20,501 bases of DNA, from the NCBI GenBank assembly GCA_934279105.1, contig CAKQWR010000011.1:1-20501 (forward strand), in the 5' to 3' direction. The DNA comes from an uncultured Oribacterium sp. GTDB lineage: Bacteria; Bacillota; Clostridia; Lachnospirales; Lachnospiraceae. Shown here in pieces: positions 6,852 through 14,540 of this stretch (positions within the stretch are counted from its first letter, which is position 1; the number at the start of each line of letters is the position of its first letter). The notes under the pieces are model-generated. The model was not told the origin of the DNA, did not search any database, and saw nothing but the letters and a program-made list of their open reading frames with translations. Both the position numbers and the translations under genes were made by a program.

Positions 6852-7681
6852 TGAGTACAGAAAGAAAAATTAAGCAGTTTTTATTTACTGTATTTAAATG
6901 CCTGGTAACACTAATCGTAATATCTCCTTTATACATTGCGTTAATCTATTCTGTGAAATCAAAGCCTGAATTAGTCCATAATAGATTGGCATTTCCGAAA
7001 GTTATTCATTGGGAGAACTTTACGAATGCAATCAATACATCGAACTTTGGGCTTGCAGTAAAGAACAGTTTGATCACGACGGTTATTGCAGTGTTTTTTA
7101 TCACCGTGATCTGTTCCATGGCGTCCTACATGATTGCTCGAAAGAATAATCGTTTATACAACACAATTTACTACATATTTGTTGGTGCAATGATTATACC
7201 ATTTCAGTCTATTATGACGCCGCTGTACGTTAACATGTCGCATTGGGGATTACTTAATAAGCTGAGCGGATTCATTCTTGCGAAAATTGGTTTTCAGATT
7301 GCGTTTACCGTTTTGCTGGTTTCTGGTTTTGTGAAAACGATTCCAAAGGAACTGGAAGAGGCAGCCGCAATCGATGGTGCTGGCGTATATCAAGTATTCT
7401 TTAAAGTAGTTCTGCCGCTTCTGAAGCCGATTATAGTGACATCACTCGTTCTCAATACGCTGAACGTTTGGAACGATTTCCAGATGTCTCTTACATTACT
7501 TCAGCGAAAAGAAGTAAGAAACGTGCCACTTACGCAGTATTTCTTCTTTGGAGAGAATAATATTGAGTTAGGATTAGCATTTGCTCTATTTATCCTATCG
7601 ATGATTCCGATCTTAATATTGTATATTAGTCTGCAGAAGTACATCATCAGCGGTATTACATCAGGCGCTGTGAAGGGATAA
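6851..7681 (+). CDS. Sugar ABC transporter permease (UgpE/MalG-like)
   Basis: The 276-residue membrane protein has about six helices and an EAA motif at about residues 168-190 ('LEEAAAIDGAGVYQVF...LPLLKP'). It ends with the 'IISGITSGAVKG' type of C-terminus common to MalG/UgpE permeases. It is translationally coupled to the preceding permease through a TAATG overlap. Together they form the membrane channel for the sugar delivered by the lipoprotein. The kinase gene follows after 12 bases, which puts transport and sensing in one operon. Confidence 0.94.
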   Translation: MSTERKIKQFLFTVFKCLVTLIVISPLYIALIYSVKSKPELVHNRLAFPKVIHWENFTNAINTSNFGLAVKNSLITTVIAVFFITVICSMASYMIARKNNRLYNTIYYIFVGAMIIPFQSIMTPLYVNMSHWGLLNKLSGFILAKIGFQIAFTVLLVSGFVKTIPKELEEAAAIDGAGVYQVFFKVVLPLLKPIIVTSLVLNTLNVWNDFQMSLTLLQRKEVRNVPLTQYFFFGENNIELGLAFALFILSMIPILILYISLQKYIISGITSGAVKG

Positions 7682-7693
7682 GTTGGAGAACTC

Positions 7694-9496
7694 ATGAAGC
7701 AGGAAAACAGAAATATACAGCAAGAGAAAAGAATAGTACTATGGAAATCACTTTATTTTAGGATATTTCTGTTTGTATTAATCTACAGTTGCGTATTTCT
7801 GTTCCTGCTTCTTTTTGTATACAAGAAGAGCTACAACTCATTTCGGACAGAGAGCGTTGAACGAGCAGAGGAACTTACAAACCATGTACGAATGAATATC
7901 GAAAGTACTTTGGCGAGTGTCTCTGAAGACAATTTTCCAATGGTTCGTATAAATGAAGCATTTGGTACACCGCTTAGGAGAATTTCAGCGAGAGATATTG
8001 GTTCAATCGAACGAATCAAGCTGCGTGTAGATATTCAAAATAATATGGCACAGATTCTAAATGAGAGCAAAAATGTGAACTGGATCGCTCTGATGGATTC
8101 ACAAGGCCATTTTAATCTTTTAAAGCATCCGCATATTGCTAAATCGGATTTGATAACCATCGAGAATTTGAGAAGACTGTATCAAGAGGAGTATCCGTAT
8201 CTTAGTGCGAAAAGAGGGCATACCTACTGGTTTAGAAATCCAATGACAGGAAACCCTGTATTAGCAAAAGCAGTTTTTGACTATTCAATTATGAATTTTA
8301 CAGGATATTTACTGGCAGAAATTAATCCGGTGGCATTTCAAAAGGTGCTAAGCGGATTAGATGAAAATTTCACAGGTATATTTAGTATTTATGGAGTGGA
8401 TGGAAAGCTGTTCTTTAAGAATTCAGAGAATGGATTTGATGAAAGCAAAACCTTGGATGAGGTACTTGAATTATGTAAAGATGATGACGAGGTTCTCGCA
8501 GTATCGTATCCTGTAAATAGTGGAGAGGTTTCGATTCTGAATCTTCTTAATGTGGAGCAGCAAAGTCAAACATATATTAAACCATTGAACGATTTTGCCA
8601 TGCAGGGAATTGCGCTGAGTATTTTTCTTTTTGCAATCGGTGCACTGGTCATGTTTGGCAGTACTTCTCAGAAGTTAAAAACCATTCTGGTGAATTTATC
8701 ATCTATTTCAAGTGGACGATTTGACGATTTTCAAGATGTCGGCGGAGAAGATGAGCTCTCGATGATTAATCTTAAAATTGAAGATGCAGGAAAACAGATG
8801 GAGACATTGATCCAGGATTTGATTAATGAAAAAGAAATTCAGGAAAAGAAGGATTATGAACTTCTACGCGCCCGCTTTCATGAGCTGCAGTCGCAGGTAA
8901 ACCCACATTTTTTATTTAACAGCTTACAAGCGATTAATGGTGTTGTTTTGGTTCATGGCGACCGGGAAGCAAGTAAAATCATCGGGATGTTAGCGAAACT
9001 TCTGCGTGGCAGTTTGGAAAGAAAATCAGCAGCATGTAGTCTGAAAGATGAAATTGACTATGTGAAGAATTATCTGGAATTATGTAAAACCATTTATCCG
9101 GATCGCCTGAATATTGAGTGGGGATTAGATACGGAATTAAATGACGTTGAAATACCAACCTTTATTCTGCAGCCAATTGTCGAAAATTCTGTTGTACATG
9201 GAATTGAAAAATTAAGCGCATGTACGATTAAAATATGCTCTGAGACGAGAAACGGGGATTTGATTTTAACGGTTTATGATAATGGCAACGGAATCCCGCC
9301 GGAGGTGCTCCTGCAGATTCAAAATGCTCAATTTGTATCAAAACGAATAGGTTTAAATAATATTCAGGAACGACTTCGACTGATGTATGGAAACGATGGC
9401 AAATTAATTATTGACTCGGAATATCATCAGTTTACAAATGTGGAGATCGTAATACCGTTATCTGGACACATATATAAAGAAACCAAATTATTATGA
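7694..9496 (+). CDS. YesM-type sensor histidine kinase
   Basis: This 600-residue membrane kinase has a first helix at about residues 24-43, a large extracytoplasmic sensor domain, a second helix at about 302-322 and a HAMP-like linker. The catalytic part is the LytS/YesM-type His_kinase domain, with the phospho-acceptor His405 in 'QVNPHFLFNSLQ'. A C-terminal HATPase domain follows, with 'QPIVENSVVHGIEK' (N box) and 'DNGNGI' (G1 box). It likely senses an extracellular sugar or the sugar-loaded binding protein and phosphorylates the response regulator encoded 20 bases downstream. Its location between transporter and regulator genes matches YesM/YesN systems that control polysaccharide-use operons in Gram-positive bacteria. 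Confidence 0.94.
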   Translation: MKQENRNIQQEKRIVLWKSLYFRIFLFVLIYSCVFLFLLLFVYKKSYNSFRTESVERAEELTNHVRMNIESTLASVSEDNFPMVRINEAFGTPLRRISARDIGSIERIKLRVDIQNNMAQILNESKNVNWIALMDSQGHFNLLKHPHIAKSDLITIENLRRLYQEEYPYLSAKRGHTYWFRNPMTGNPVLAKAVFDYSIMNFTGYLLAEINPVAFQKVLSGLDENFTGIFSIYGVDGKLFFKNSENGFDESKTLDEVLELCKDDDEVLAVSYPVNSGEVSILNLLNVEQQSQTYIKPLNDFAMQGIALSIFLFAIGALVMFGSTSQKLKTILVNLSSISSGRFDDFQDVGGEDELSMINLKIEDAGKQMETLIQDLINEKEIQEKKDYELLRARFHELQSQVNPHFLFNSLQAINGVVLVHGDREASKIIGMLAKLLRGSLERKSAACSLKDEIDYVKNYLELCKTIYPDRLNIEWGLDTELNDVEIPTFILQPIVENSVVHGIEKLSACTIKICSETRNGDLILTVYDNGNGIPPEVLLQIQNAQFVSKRIGLNNIQERLRLMYGNDGKLIIDSEYHQFTNVEIVIPLSGHIYKETKLL

Positions 9497-9516
9497 ACGG
9501 TATAGAGAGGTAAATC

Positions 9517-10290
9517 GTGTATTCTGTAGTCTTAATTGATGATAATCGAATGGCCGTTGAGGGGATTGCGCAGGCAACAGATTGGAACAAGTATAATTGT
9601 GAAGTTGTCGGGAAGGCCTTTAATGGTTTAGACGGATTAAAAATCATTTATGAGCGGAATCCTCAAATTGCAATCATCGATATCAAAATGCCCGGATATG
9701 ATGGACTTGAAATCATTCGAGAACTTCGGAAAAAAGCATATGATACATATTTCATCATCATTTCCGGATATGATAATTTCGAGTATGCGAAAGAAGCTAT
9801 ACACTATGGTGTAAGTGATTATCTATTAAAACCGGTAATGATTGATGAGCTGGAGGAGTCTCTTGCCCATCTGATTGCAAAAATTGAAAAAGATCATCAC
9901 GAACAGATCGTAACGAAGATTGAAAATATGGGTGAAGTTGAGAAACAACTATACTTGATCCAATCGAACATATCCTCATTTTCTTCATCGGTTGCAGAAG
10001 CAATCCGGTATATTGGCCAGCACATCGACCAGAATATTTCTTTGACAGATATCAGTGAAGAATTGATGCTGTCCTCAACTTATTTTAGTCGTATGTTTAA
10101 AAAAGAAACCGGATTAAATTTTGTTCAATATGTAACTTACATGAAGATGGAAAGTGCACGTAAGTTATTACAGAATCCACGAAATCGCATCAATGAAGTT
10201 GCCAATATGGTGGGATATAAAGATTATAAATATTTCTATGACGTGTTCAAAAAAACTTATGGTTATCCTCCACATGATGCGAAGGGATAA
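9517..10290 (+). CDS. YesN-type AraC-family response regulator
   Basis: The 257-residue protein starts at a GTG with AGAGAGG upstream; no in-frame ATG lies nearby. A receiver domain occupies about residues 1-125, with acidic residues Asp8/Asp9, the phospho-acceptor Asp55 in 'IAIIDIKMPGYDG' and the conserved Lys in 'YLLKPV'. A short linker joins it to a two-helix-turn-helix AraC domain (about 160-255, 'ISLTDISEELMLSSTYFSRMFKKETG' region). The linker is shorter than in many YesN proteins of around 500 residues, so this is the compact form. It most likely activates the surrounding transporter-esterase operon when phosphorylated by the adjacent kinase. Confidence 0.94.
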   Translation: MYSVVLIDDNRMAVEGIAQATDWNKYNCEVVGKAFNGLDGLKIIYERNPQIAIIDIKMPGYDGLEIIRELRKKAYDTYFIIISGYDNFEYAKEAIHYGVSDYLLKPVMIDELEESLAHLIAKIEKDHHEQIVTKIENMGEVEKQLYLIQSNISSFSSSVAEAIRYIGQHIDQNISLTDISEELMLSSTYFSRMFKKETGLNFVQYVTYMKMESARKLLQNPRNRINEVANMVGYKDYKYFYDVFKKTYGYPPHDAKG

Positions 10291-10333
10291 CTACACGACT
10301 TAATACAACATAAATTTAATGGAGGGATTCACT

Positions 10334-11473
10334 ATGGAAATGCATCATCCTAAGAATGTCAGAAATGTACCTTCTGTCTTTCAATGTATCGACGGATCAG
10401 AAGTTAAAAACAAAGAAGAGTGGTTTGAAAAAAGACGTCCTGAAATTTTGAAAATGTTTCAGGAAGAAGAGTATGGGAAACTGCCGGATTTTAGCGATGT
10501 GGAAGTGAGTATTCGTTTAGTAGATTCTCGTCAAGATACAACCTTTATGGATGGACAGGCAATTCGTCGAACAGTAGAGGTTGAAGCCATCCGTCAGGGG
10601 CGACATTTTATTTTTAATTTCGTTGTTTTTATTCCTGCAAATGTTGAACATCCGGTTCCTGCATTTGTTACGGTGGTAAATCGTGGAATAAAAGACAGTG
10701 ATCCATGTAGACATTTCATAAGCCCTTTCTATCCTGCAGAGACGATCGTTTCTCGTGGATATGCTTGTGCTGCATTCCGAACACAGGAAGTTGCACCGGA
10801 TTACGATGAAGGTTTCACAACCTGCTTCCATCGTTTATTCCCGGAATATACAGAAAATCGTCCGAAGAATGCATGGGGCGCGATTACCGCATGGTCTTGG
10901 GCAGCTAGTCGAATCATGGATTATTTCGAGCAGGATCCGTTTATTGATGAGAAAAAGGTGGCTGTTGTCGGACATTCAAGAGGTGGAAAAACCGCACTGT
11001 GGACCGCTGCACAGGATGAACGATTTGCAATGGCGATCAGCAGCTGTGCAGGAAATAGTGGCGATGCGATTTCGAGAGGACCGAAAGGCTCTTCAGAGAG
11101 AATCGAAAATATCGTCGGACGTTTTCCTTACTGGTTTGCAGAGAACTATCGGAAGTATGCAGGACACGAAGACGAGCTTCCATTTGATCAGCATATGCTG
11201 ATTTCTTTGATTGCGCCACGTTGTGTATATACGACCTCAAGAACATTCGATGGATGGGCAGACCAAGCCGGCCAGTTTGAATCTCTCGTACAGGCAACCC
11301 CAGTTTTTGAACTATTAGGAGTTCATGGCCTCACAACATTTGAACGACCGAAGGCAGAAAATCCTCTTCGCGATGGAAACATTGCTTATCACATGAAAAC
11401 TGGTAATCATGATTTAGACGAATATGACTGGGAACAGTTTATGGATTATTGTGATGACAAATACAAGGAATAA
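10334..11473 (+). CDS. CE15-like glucuronoyl esterase (alpha/beta hydrolase)
   Basis: The 379-residue alpha/beta hydrolase has the nucleophile Ser215 in 'GHSRGGKTALW', the 'DERFAMAISSCAGNSGDA' block, 'LPFDQHMLISLIAPRCVY', 'DGWADQAGQF' and a C-terminal catalytic His359 in 'GNHDLDEYDW'. These blocks match bacterial carbohydrate esterase family 15, which cleaves ester bonds between glucuronic acid side chains of xylan and lignin alcohols. No signal peptide is visible, so it probably acts inside the cell on imported oligosaccharide esters, which is unusual for the family's best-known members. An earlier ATG at 10319 overlaps the GGAGGG ribosome-binding site (10321-10326), so 10334 is chosen. Acetyl-xylan esterase-like activity is an alternative. 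Confidence 0.82.
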   Translation: MEMHHPKNVRNVPSVFQCIDGSEVKNKEEWFEKRRPEILKMFQEEEYGKLPDFSDVEVSIRLVDSRQDTTFMDGQAIRRTVEVEAIRQGRHFIFNFVVFIPANVEHPVPAFVTVVNRGIKDSDPCRHFISPFYPAETIVSRGYACAAFRTQEVAPDYDEGFTTCFHRLFPEYTENRPKNAWGAITAWSWAASRIMDYFEQDPFIDEKKVAVVGHSRGGKTALWTAAQDERFAMAISSCAGNSGDAISRGPKGSSERIENIVGRFPYWFAENYRKYAGHEDELPFDQHMLISLIAPRCVYTTSRTFDGWADQAGQFESLVQATPVFELLGVHGLTTFERPKAENPLRDGNIAYHMKTGNHDLDEYDWEQFMDYCDDKYKE

Positions 11474-11521
11474 ATGAGAGATATGTTTGGAAAAATCAAT
11501 GAGGAAATACAACGAGTATAA
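11474..11521 (+). CDS. Possible 15-residue peptide or gene remnant after the esterase
   Basis: An ATG immediately after the esterase TAA opens a 15-codon frame (starting Met-Arg-Asp-Met-Phe-Gly-Lys) that ends at 11519-11521. There is no independent Shine-Dalgarno beyond the esterase end (AAGGAA), and the peptide has no recognisable feature. It may be the eroded start of a lost downstream gene, a translated micro-ORF, or chance. Confidence 0.2.
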   Translation: MRDMFGKINEEIQRV

Positions 11522-11544
11522 TTAAATGGGGGAATTAAATCATA

Positions 11545-11571
11545 TTATTCCATAGAACTATATGTTATAAT
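11545..11571 (+). promoter_or_regulatory. Extended -10 promoter for guaA
   Basis: TG-T-TATAAT (11563-11571) is a perfect extended -10 element. A weak TTATTC (11545-11550) lies 15 bases upstream. GTTATAA(T/C) occurs at 11564-11571 and again as the palindrome GTTATAAC at 11587-11594, which may be an operator or chance. No terminator for the upstream operon is evident in this gap. Confidence 0.6.
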
Positions 11572-11616
11572 GGTTAAAACATTGAAGTTATAACACCTAG
11601 TATGGAGGAGTTTCAA

Positions 11617-12606
11617 ATGAATGTAGCTGAAATCAGACGTCCGGCGGATATGGAAAGAATTACGACGTCAGAGCTTGCAAAGGCATTTATCGATGAGCAG
11701 GTGGCCCTGATCAGGGAGCAGGTAGGCGATAAGAAGGTTCTTCTGGCGCTTTCCGGTGGCGTTGACTCATCGGTTGTAGCGGCACTTTTAATCAAGGCGA
11801 TCGGCCAGCAGTTAGTATGTGTACATGTAAATCATGGTCTCCTTCGTAAGGGTGAGCCGGAGCAGGTAGTCGAGGTATTCCGTAACCAGATGAATGCAAA
11901 TCTGATCTACGTAGATGCGACAGATCGTTTCCTGGATAAGCTTGCAGGCGTTGATGATCCGGAGACGAAGAGAAAGATTATCGGCGGTGAGTTCATCGAG
12001 GTATTCGCTGAGGAGGCGAGAAAGCTGGATGGCATCGAGTTCCTGGCACAGGGTACGATCTGGCCGGATATCCTCGAGTCTGAGGAAGGCATCAAGGCAC
12101 ATCATAATGCCGGTGGACTTCCGGAGGATATGAAGTTTGAGCTGGTAGAGCCGGTTCGTATTCTGTTCAAGGATGAGGTTCGTGTCGTTGGTGACGAACT
12201 TGGCCTGCCACATGGTATGGTTTATCGTCAGCCATTCCCAGGACCAGGTCTCGGCGTTCGCTGCCCAGGTGCGATCACACGTGATCGTCTCGAGGCAGTA
12301 CGTGAGTCTGATGCGATTCTTCGCGAAGAAATCGATAAGAACGGCCTGTCCGATAAGATCTGGCAGTACTTCACCGTCGTTCCGGATTTCAGATCCACCG
12401 GTATCAAGGATGGCAAGCGTGCCTTCGAGTGGTGCTGTATCGTCCGTGCCGTATGCTCCATCGACGTTATGACCGCAACCGTGGCAGAGATTCCACACGA
12501 GGTGATGGTTCATATCACAGATCGTATCACACACGAAGTTCCGGGCATCAACCGCGTGCTCTATGACTTCACACCGAAGCCAACCGGAACCGTAGAGTTT
12601 GAATAA
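11617..12606 (+). CDS. guaA: GMP synthase, ATP-pyrophosphatase subunit without glutaminase domain
   Basis: The 329-residue protein corresponds only to the ATP-PPase and dimerisation parts of GMP synthase. It has the PP-loop SGGVDSS at residues 46-52, 'GGEFIEVF', 'LAQGTIWPDILES', 'HHNAGGLPEDM', 'PFPGPGLGVR' and a complete C-terminus ending 'KPTGTVEFE'. It adenylates XMP and replaces the AMP with ammonia to form GMP. The N-terminal class I glutamine amidotransferase domain of usual bacterial GuaA (about 190 residues) is absent, and no coding sequence for it lies upstream. It must use free ammonia or a separate amidotransferase, as in archaea. The ATG at 11602 contains the ribosome-binding site, so 11617 is the preferred start. 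It is a single-gene unit with its own promoter and terminator. Confidence 0.9.
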   Translation: MNVAEIRRPADMERITTSELAKAFIDEQVALIREQVGDKKVLLALSGGVDSSVVAALLIKAIGQQLVCVHVNHGLLRKGEPEQVVEVFRNQMNANLIYVDATDRFLDKLAGVDDPETKRKIIGGEFIEVFAEEARKLDGIEFLAQGTIWPDILESEEGIKAHHNAGGLPEDMKFELVEPVRILFKDEVRVVGDELGLPHGMVYRQPFPGPGLGVRCPGAITRDRLEAVRESDAILREEIDKNGLSDKIWQYFTVVPDFRSTGIKDGKRAFEWCCIVRAVCSIDVMTATVAEIPHEVMVHITDRITHEVPGINRVLYDFTPKPTGTVEFE

Positions 12607-12625
12607 GTCTGAATAAGTATTAAAC

Positions 12626-12667
12626 GGACCGAAAGCCCACGCACACCCGTGGACGTTCGGTCTTTTT
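12626..12667 (+). terminator. Intrinsic terminator of guaA (hairpin copy 1)
   Basis: GGACCGAAAG pairs with the region ending CGTTCGGTC through two mismatches, with a CCACG/CGTGG top stem and a CACACC loop, followed by five Ts. Its core (12631-12654) recurs nearly identically at 14541-14564 after hipT. Confidence 0.88.
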
Positions 12668-12776
12668 ACGCCCGGAGATGTATTGCTTTTTATAAGTTTT
12701 TACTGACGGATTATAATCCCTCAGCTTACGATAACCGGATGGGGCGAATCCCTTTCGATGATATGGTCTGACCACA

Positions 12777-12794
12777 TATACCCTAAAGGGTATA
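12777..12794. promoter_or_regulatory. hipBST operator O1 (TATACC-N6-GGTATA)
   Basis: First of three identical-arm 18-bp palindromes upstream of hipB. The arms are TATACC and GGTATA with spacer CTAAAG. The design resembles E. coli HipB operators (TATCC-N8-GGATA). Confidence 0.85.
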
Positions 12795-12817
12795 AAGTAA
12801 CTCCGCAAGTTATGAAT

Positions 12818-12835
12818 TATACCCCAACAGGTATA
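12818..12835. promoter_or_regulatory. hipBST operator O2 (TATACC-N6-GGTATA)
   Basis: Second copy, starting exactly 41 bp after O1, with spacer CCAACA. Identical arms with an unrelated spacer indicate selection on the arms. Confidence 0.85.
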
Positions 12836-12851
12836 AAAGCACCTTTAGCTA

Positions 12852-12880
12852 TCGACATTATACCCTTAAAGGTATAAAAT
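12852..12880 (+). promoter_or_regulatory. Candidate hipBST promoter
   Basis: TCGACA (12852-12857) and TAAAAT (12875-12880) are separated by 17 bases. Operator O3 fills the spacer, so a bound repressor would occlude RNA polymerase. Confidence 0.5.
12859..12876. promoter_or_regulatory. hipBST operator O3 (TATACC-N6-GGTATA)
   Basis: Third copy, again exactly 41 bp after O2, with spacer CTTAAA. It overlaps the likely core promoter. Confidence 0.85.
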
Positions 12881-12956
12881 GATGACAGCATCACATGCGG
12901 GGCGATGGTTACCACTTGCCTGTATGACTTCATGAGGGAGGGCACAGGAAAAATAC

Positions 12957-13160
12957 ATGAATAAAATAGCAGAATTTGTAAAGAAAAGACGCCGCGCGGC
13001 AGGACTTACGCAGGAGGAATTCGCGATTCGTTCTGGTCTGGGTCTACGCTTCGTACGTGATCTGGAGCAGGGGAAGGAAACGGTTCGCATGGATAAGGTG
13101 AACGTTGCCCTCGCGATGTTCGATATGGAAGCCGTACCCGGAAGAAAGGATGAGACTTGA
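12957..13160 (+). CDS. hipB: HipB-like antitoxin / autorepressor (XRE HTH)
   Basis: The 67-residue Cro/C1-type helix-turn-helix protein ('GLTQEEFAIRSGLGLRFVRDLEQGKETVRMDKVNVAL') has the pattern of HipB proteins, including the 'R.LEQGKETVR.DKV' segment. It is short, ending just after the DNA-binding domain. It most likely dimerises on the three TATACC-N6-GGTATA sites just upstream and represses its own operon. Its stop (TGA, 13158-13160) overlaps the next ATG by one base, so hipS is translationally coupled. In the E. coli O127 HipBST system HipB contributes to repression and augments neutralisation while HipS is the main antitoxin; the same division of labour is inferred here. Confidence 0.9.
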   Translation: MNKIAEFVKKRRRAAGLTQEEFAIRSGLGLRFVRDLEQGKETVRMDKVNVALAMFDMEAVPGRKDET

Positions 13161-13492
13161 TGGATGAATCATTCAGAAATGCATATGTATACGTGCAAGA
13201 TACCTATGCCGGCGTTTTAAGCGAAACAGACAGTGGATATACATTTTCGTATGACCACGCGTATATGTTGCGCGCTGACGCCACGGCAGTTTCTCTGACC
13301 CTTCCGATGAGCGAGGAAGCCTATAGCTCCAGCACGCTGTTCTCCTTTTTTGACGGGCTGATACCGGAAGGATGGTTGCTCGATGTTATTAGTCGGAACT
13401 GGAAGCTACTCCCGACGGATCGTTTCGGTCTGTTGCTGAAAGCGTGCAAGGACCCGATCGGAAATGTGTCGATCATGGAGACACGGATATGA
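13160..13492 (+). CDS. hipS: HipS-like antitoxin (detached HipA N-terminal subdomain)
   Basis: The 110-residue protein matches the N-terminal subdomain 1 of HipA kinases as a separate polypeptide ('YAGVLSET..GYTFSYDHAYML', 'AVSLTLP', 'LFSFFDGLIPEGWLLD', 'DRFGLLLKACKDPIGNVSI'). In E. coli O127 the equivalent HipS neutralises HipT by binding near its active site. The conserved Trp of the PEGW motif (Trp72 here) is the candidate contact residue. The ATG at 13160 overlaps the hipB stop. A TTG three bases earlier is possible, but the TGATG coupling favours ATG. Its own stop overlaps hipT by four bases (ATGA), which shows a tightly coupled three-gene operon and is not a frameshift in a HipA gene, since each junction has a proper start and stop. 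Confidence 0.88.
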   Translation: MDESFRNAYVYVQDTYAGVLSETDSGYTFSYDHAYMLRADATAVSLTLPMSEEAYSSSTLFSFFDGLIPEGWLLDVISRNWKLLPTDRFGLLLKACKDPIGNVSIMETRI

Positions 13493-14490
13493 ACTGTTTA
13501 TGCTGCGGAAAACCGCTTCGTGAAAAAGATCAAAATGGATGGCATACGGCCTGTATCAAACGTTTTTTCGGTACGCGTACATTGCCGGAAATCCGACTCG
13601 ATGAAGAAACGCTCCGGCAGATCACAAAGGAAAATACCGAAAACGGATATACCGTCACCGGCGTGCAGAAGAAGCTGTCACTGCATCTCTTCTCAGATGA
13701 AAAGCAACCTAGATTGACACTGGTCAACTATCCGAATGGATATATTTTGAAGCCACAGGTCCAGGAATTTGAAGCATTGCCCGAAGCAGAGCAGCTCGTC
13801 ATGTGCATGGCAGATGCAGCCGGCATCGCGACAGTACCACATGCCCTGATCAGAGCGAACGGGCAGTTTGCGTATATCACGAAGCGCATCGACCGTGTCA
13901 TCGATGGGGCGGATATCCGCAAAATCGCGATGGAAGACTTCTGCCAGCTGGATTTCCGGCTGACGCAAGATAAGTACCGGGGCTCGTATGAGCGCTGTGC
14001 GAAGGTGATCGAACGCTACTCGTCGCGTTGCGGACTGGACATGAGCGAACTGTTTATACGACTGGTGTTCTCGTTTATCGTCGGAAATTCGGACATGCAT
14101 CTCAAGAACTTTTCAATGATTGAGAGTGAGGCTGGGAGCGAGGGCTATCATCTGTCACAGGCGTATGATCTTCTTCCTGTCAATGTCATCATGCCGGAAG
14201 ATAAGGAGCAGTTTGCGTTAACGATGAACGGGAAGAAGCGGAACCTCCATAGAAAAGATTTCCTGGTCTTTGCATATACCTGTGGTATCCCCGAAAAAGC
14301 TGCAGAGAAAATGATCGACCGCATCCTGCGTATGAGACAAAAATTCATGGAGATGTGCGCTGTATCCTGCCTCCCGGAATACATGAAAGAACAGCTGTGT
14401 GCGCTGATCGAAGAACGCTGTAGTATTCTGTCGCCGAGAACGCGAAAAGCTTCGGATGCTGCTGCAGAAGCTCTGAAGGATATGGAATGA
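13489..14490 (+). CDS. hipT: HipT-like serine/threonine kinase toxin
   Basis: The 333-residue HipA-type kinase lacks the N-terminal subdomain that hipS supplies. Features in order are a Cys3-x2-Cys6...His19-x2-Cys22 zinc-finger-like start, and a glycine-rich loop 'GYTVTGVQKKLSL' with Thr55 and Thr57. These take the places of the two autophosphorylated serines (Ser57/Ser59) of E. coli O127 HipT. Lys88 in 'YILKPQ' is the ATP-binding lysine, 'GNSDMHLKNF' the catalytic loop and 'AYDLLP' the DFG-like metal site, so it should be active. HipT of E. coli phosphorylates tryptophanyl-tRNA synthetase; the target here is unknown. The ATG at 13489 in the ATGA overlap is chosen. An upstream start at 13444 would lie inside hipS and lacks family support. 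Confidence 0.9.
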   Translation: MNCLCCGKPLREKDQNGWHTACIKRFFGTRTLPEIRLDEETLRQITKENTENGYTVTGVQKKLSLHLFSDEKQPRLTLVNYPNGYILKPQVQEFEALPEAEQLVMCMADAAGIATVPHALIRANGQFAYITKRIDRVIDGADIRKIAMEDFCQLDFRLTQDKYRGSYERCAKVIERYSSRCGLDMSELFIRLVFSFIVGNSDMHLKNFSMIESEAGSEGYHLSQAYDLLPVNVIMPEDKEQFALTMNGKKRNLHRKDFLVFAYTCGIPEKAAEKMIDRILRMRQKFMEMCAVSCLPEYMKEQLCALIEERCSILSPRTRKASDAAAEALKDME

Positions 14491-14540
14491 CAAAAGCACT
14501 CCTCCACCCCGCTGTTCACTCCCATATCATTAAAAAGTTT

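Noticed and set aside
11522..11616. Purine riboswitch upstream of guaA
   Set aside because: The leader after the extended -10 is only about 40 bases, with no room for an aptamer and no conserved purine-riboswitch core.
11812..12534. 240-codon minus-strand frame overlapping guaA
   Set aside because: It is fully antisense to a well-conserved enzyme and has no recognisable domain or start signal.
12777..12876. CRISPR array or tRNA-like repeats from the regularly spaced motif
   Set aside because: The units are 18-bp palindromes with identical 6-bp arms in a 41-bp step, only three copies, directly before an HTH gene. This fits operators, not CRISPR repeats of 24-37 bp.
13157..13492. hipS and hipT as one hipA gene broken by a frameshift
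   Set aside because: Both junctions have clean start/stop overlaps (TGATG, ATGA), and hipT starts with its own Cys-rich N-terminus. The order and sizes match known HipBST systems.
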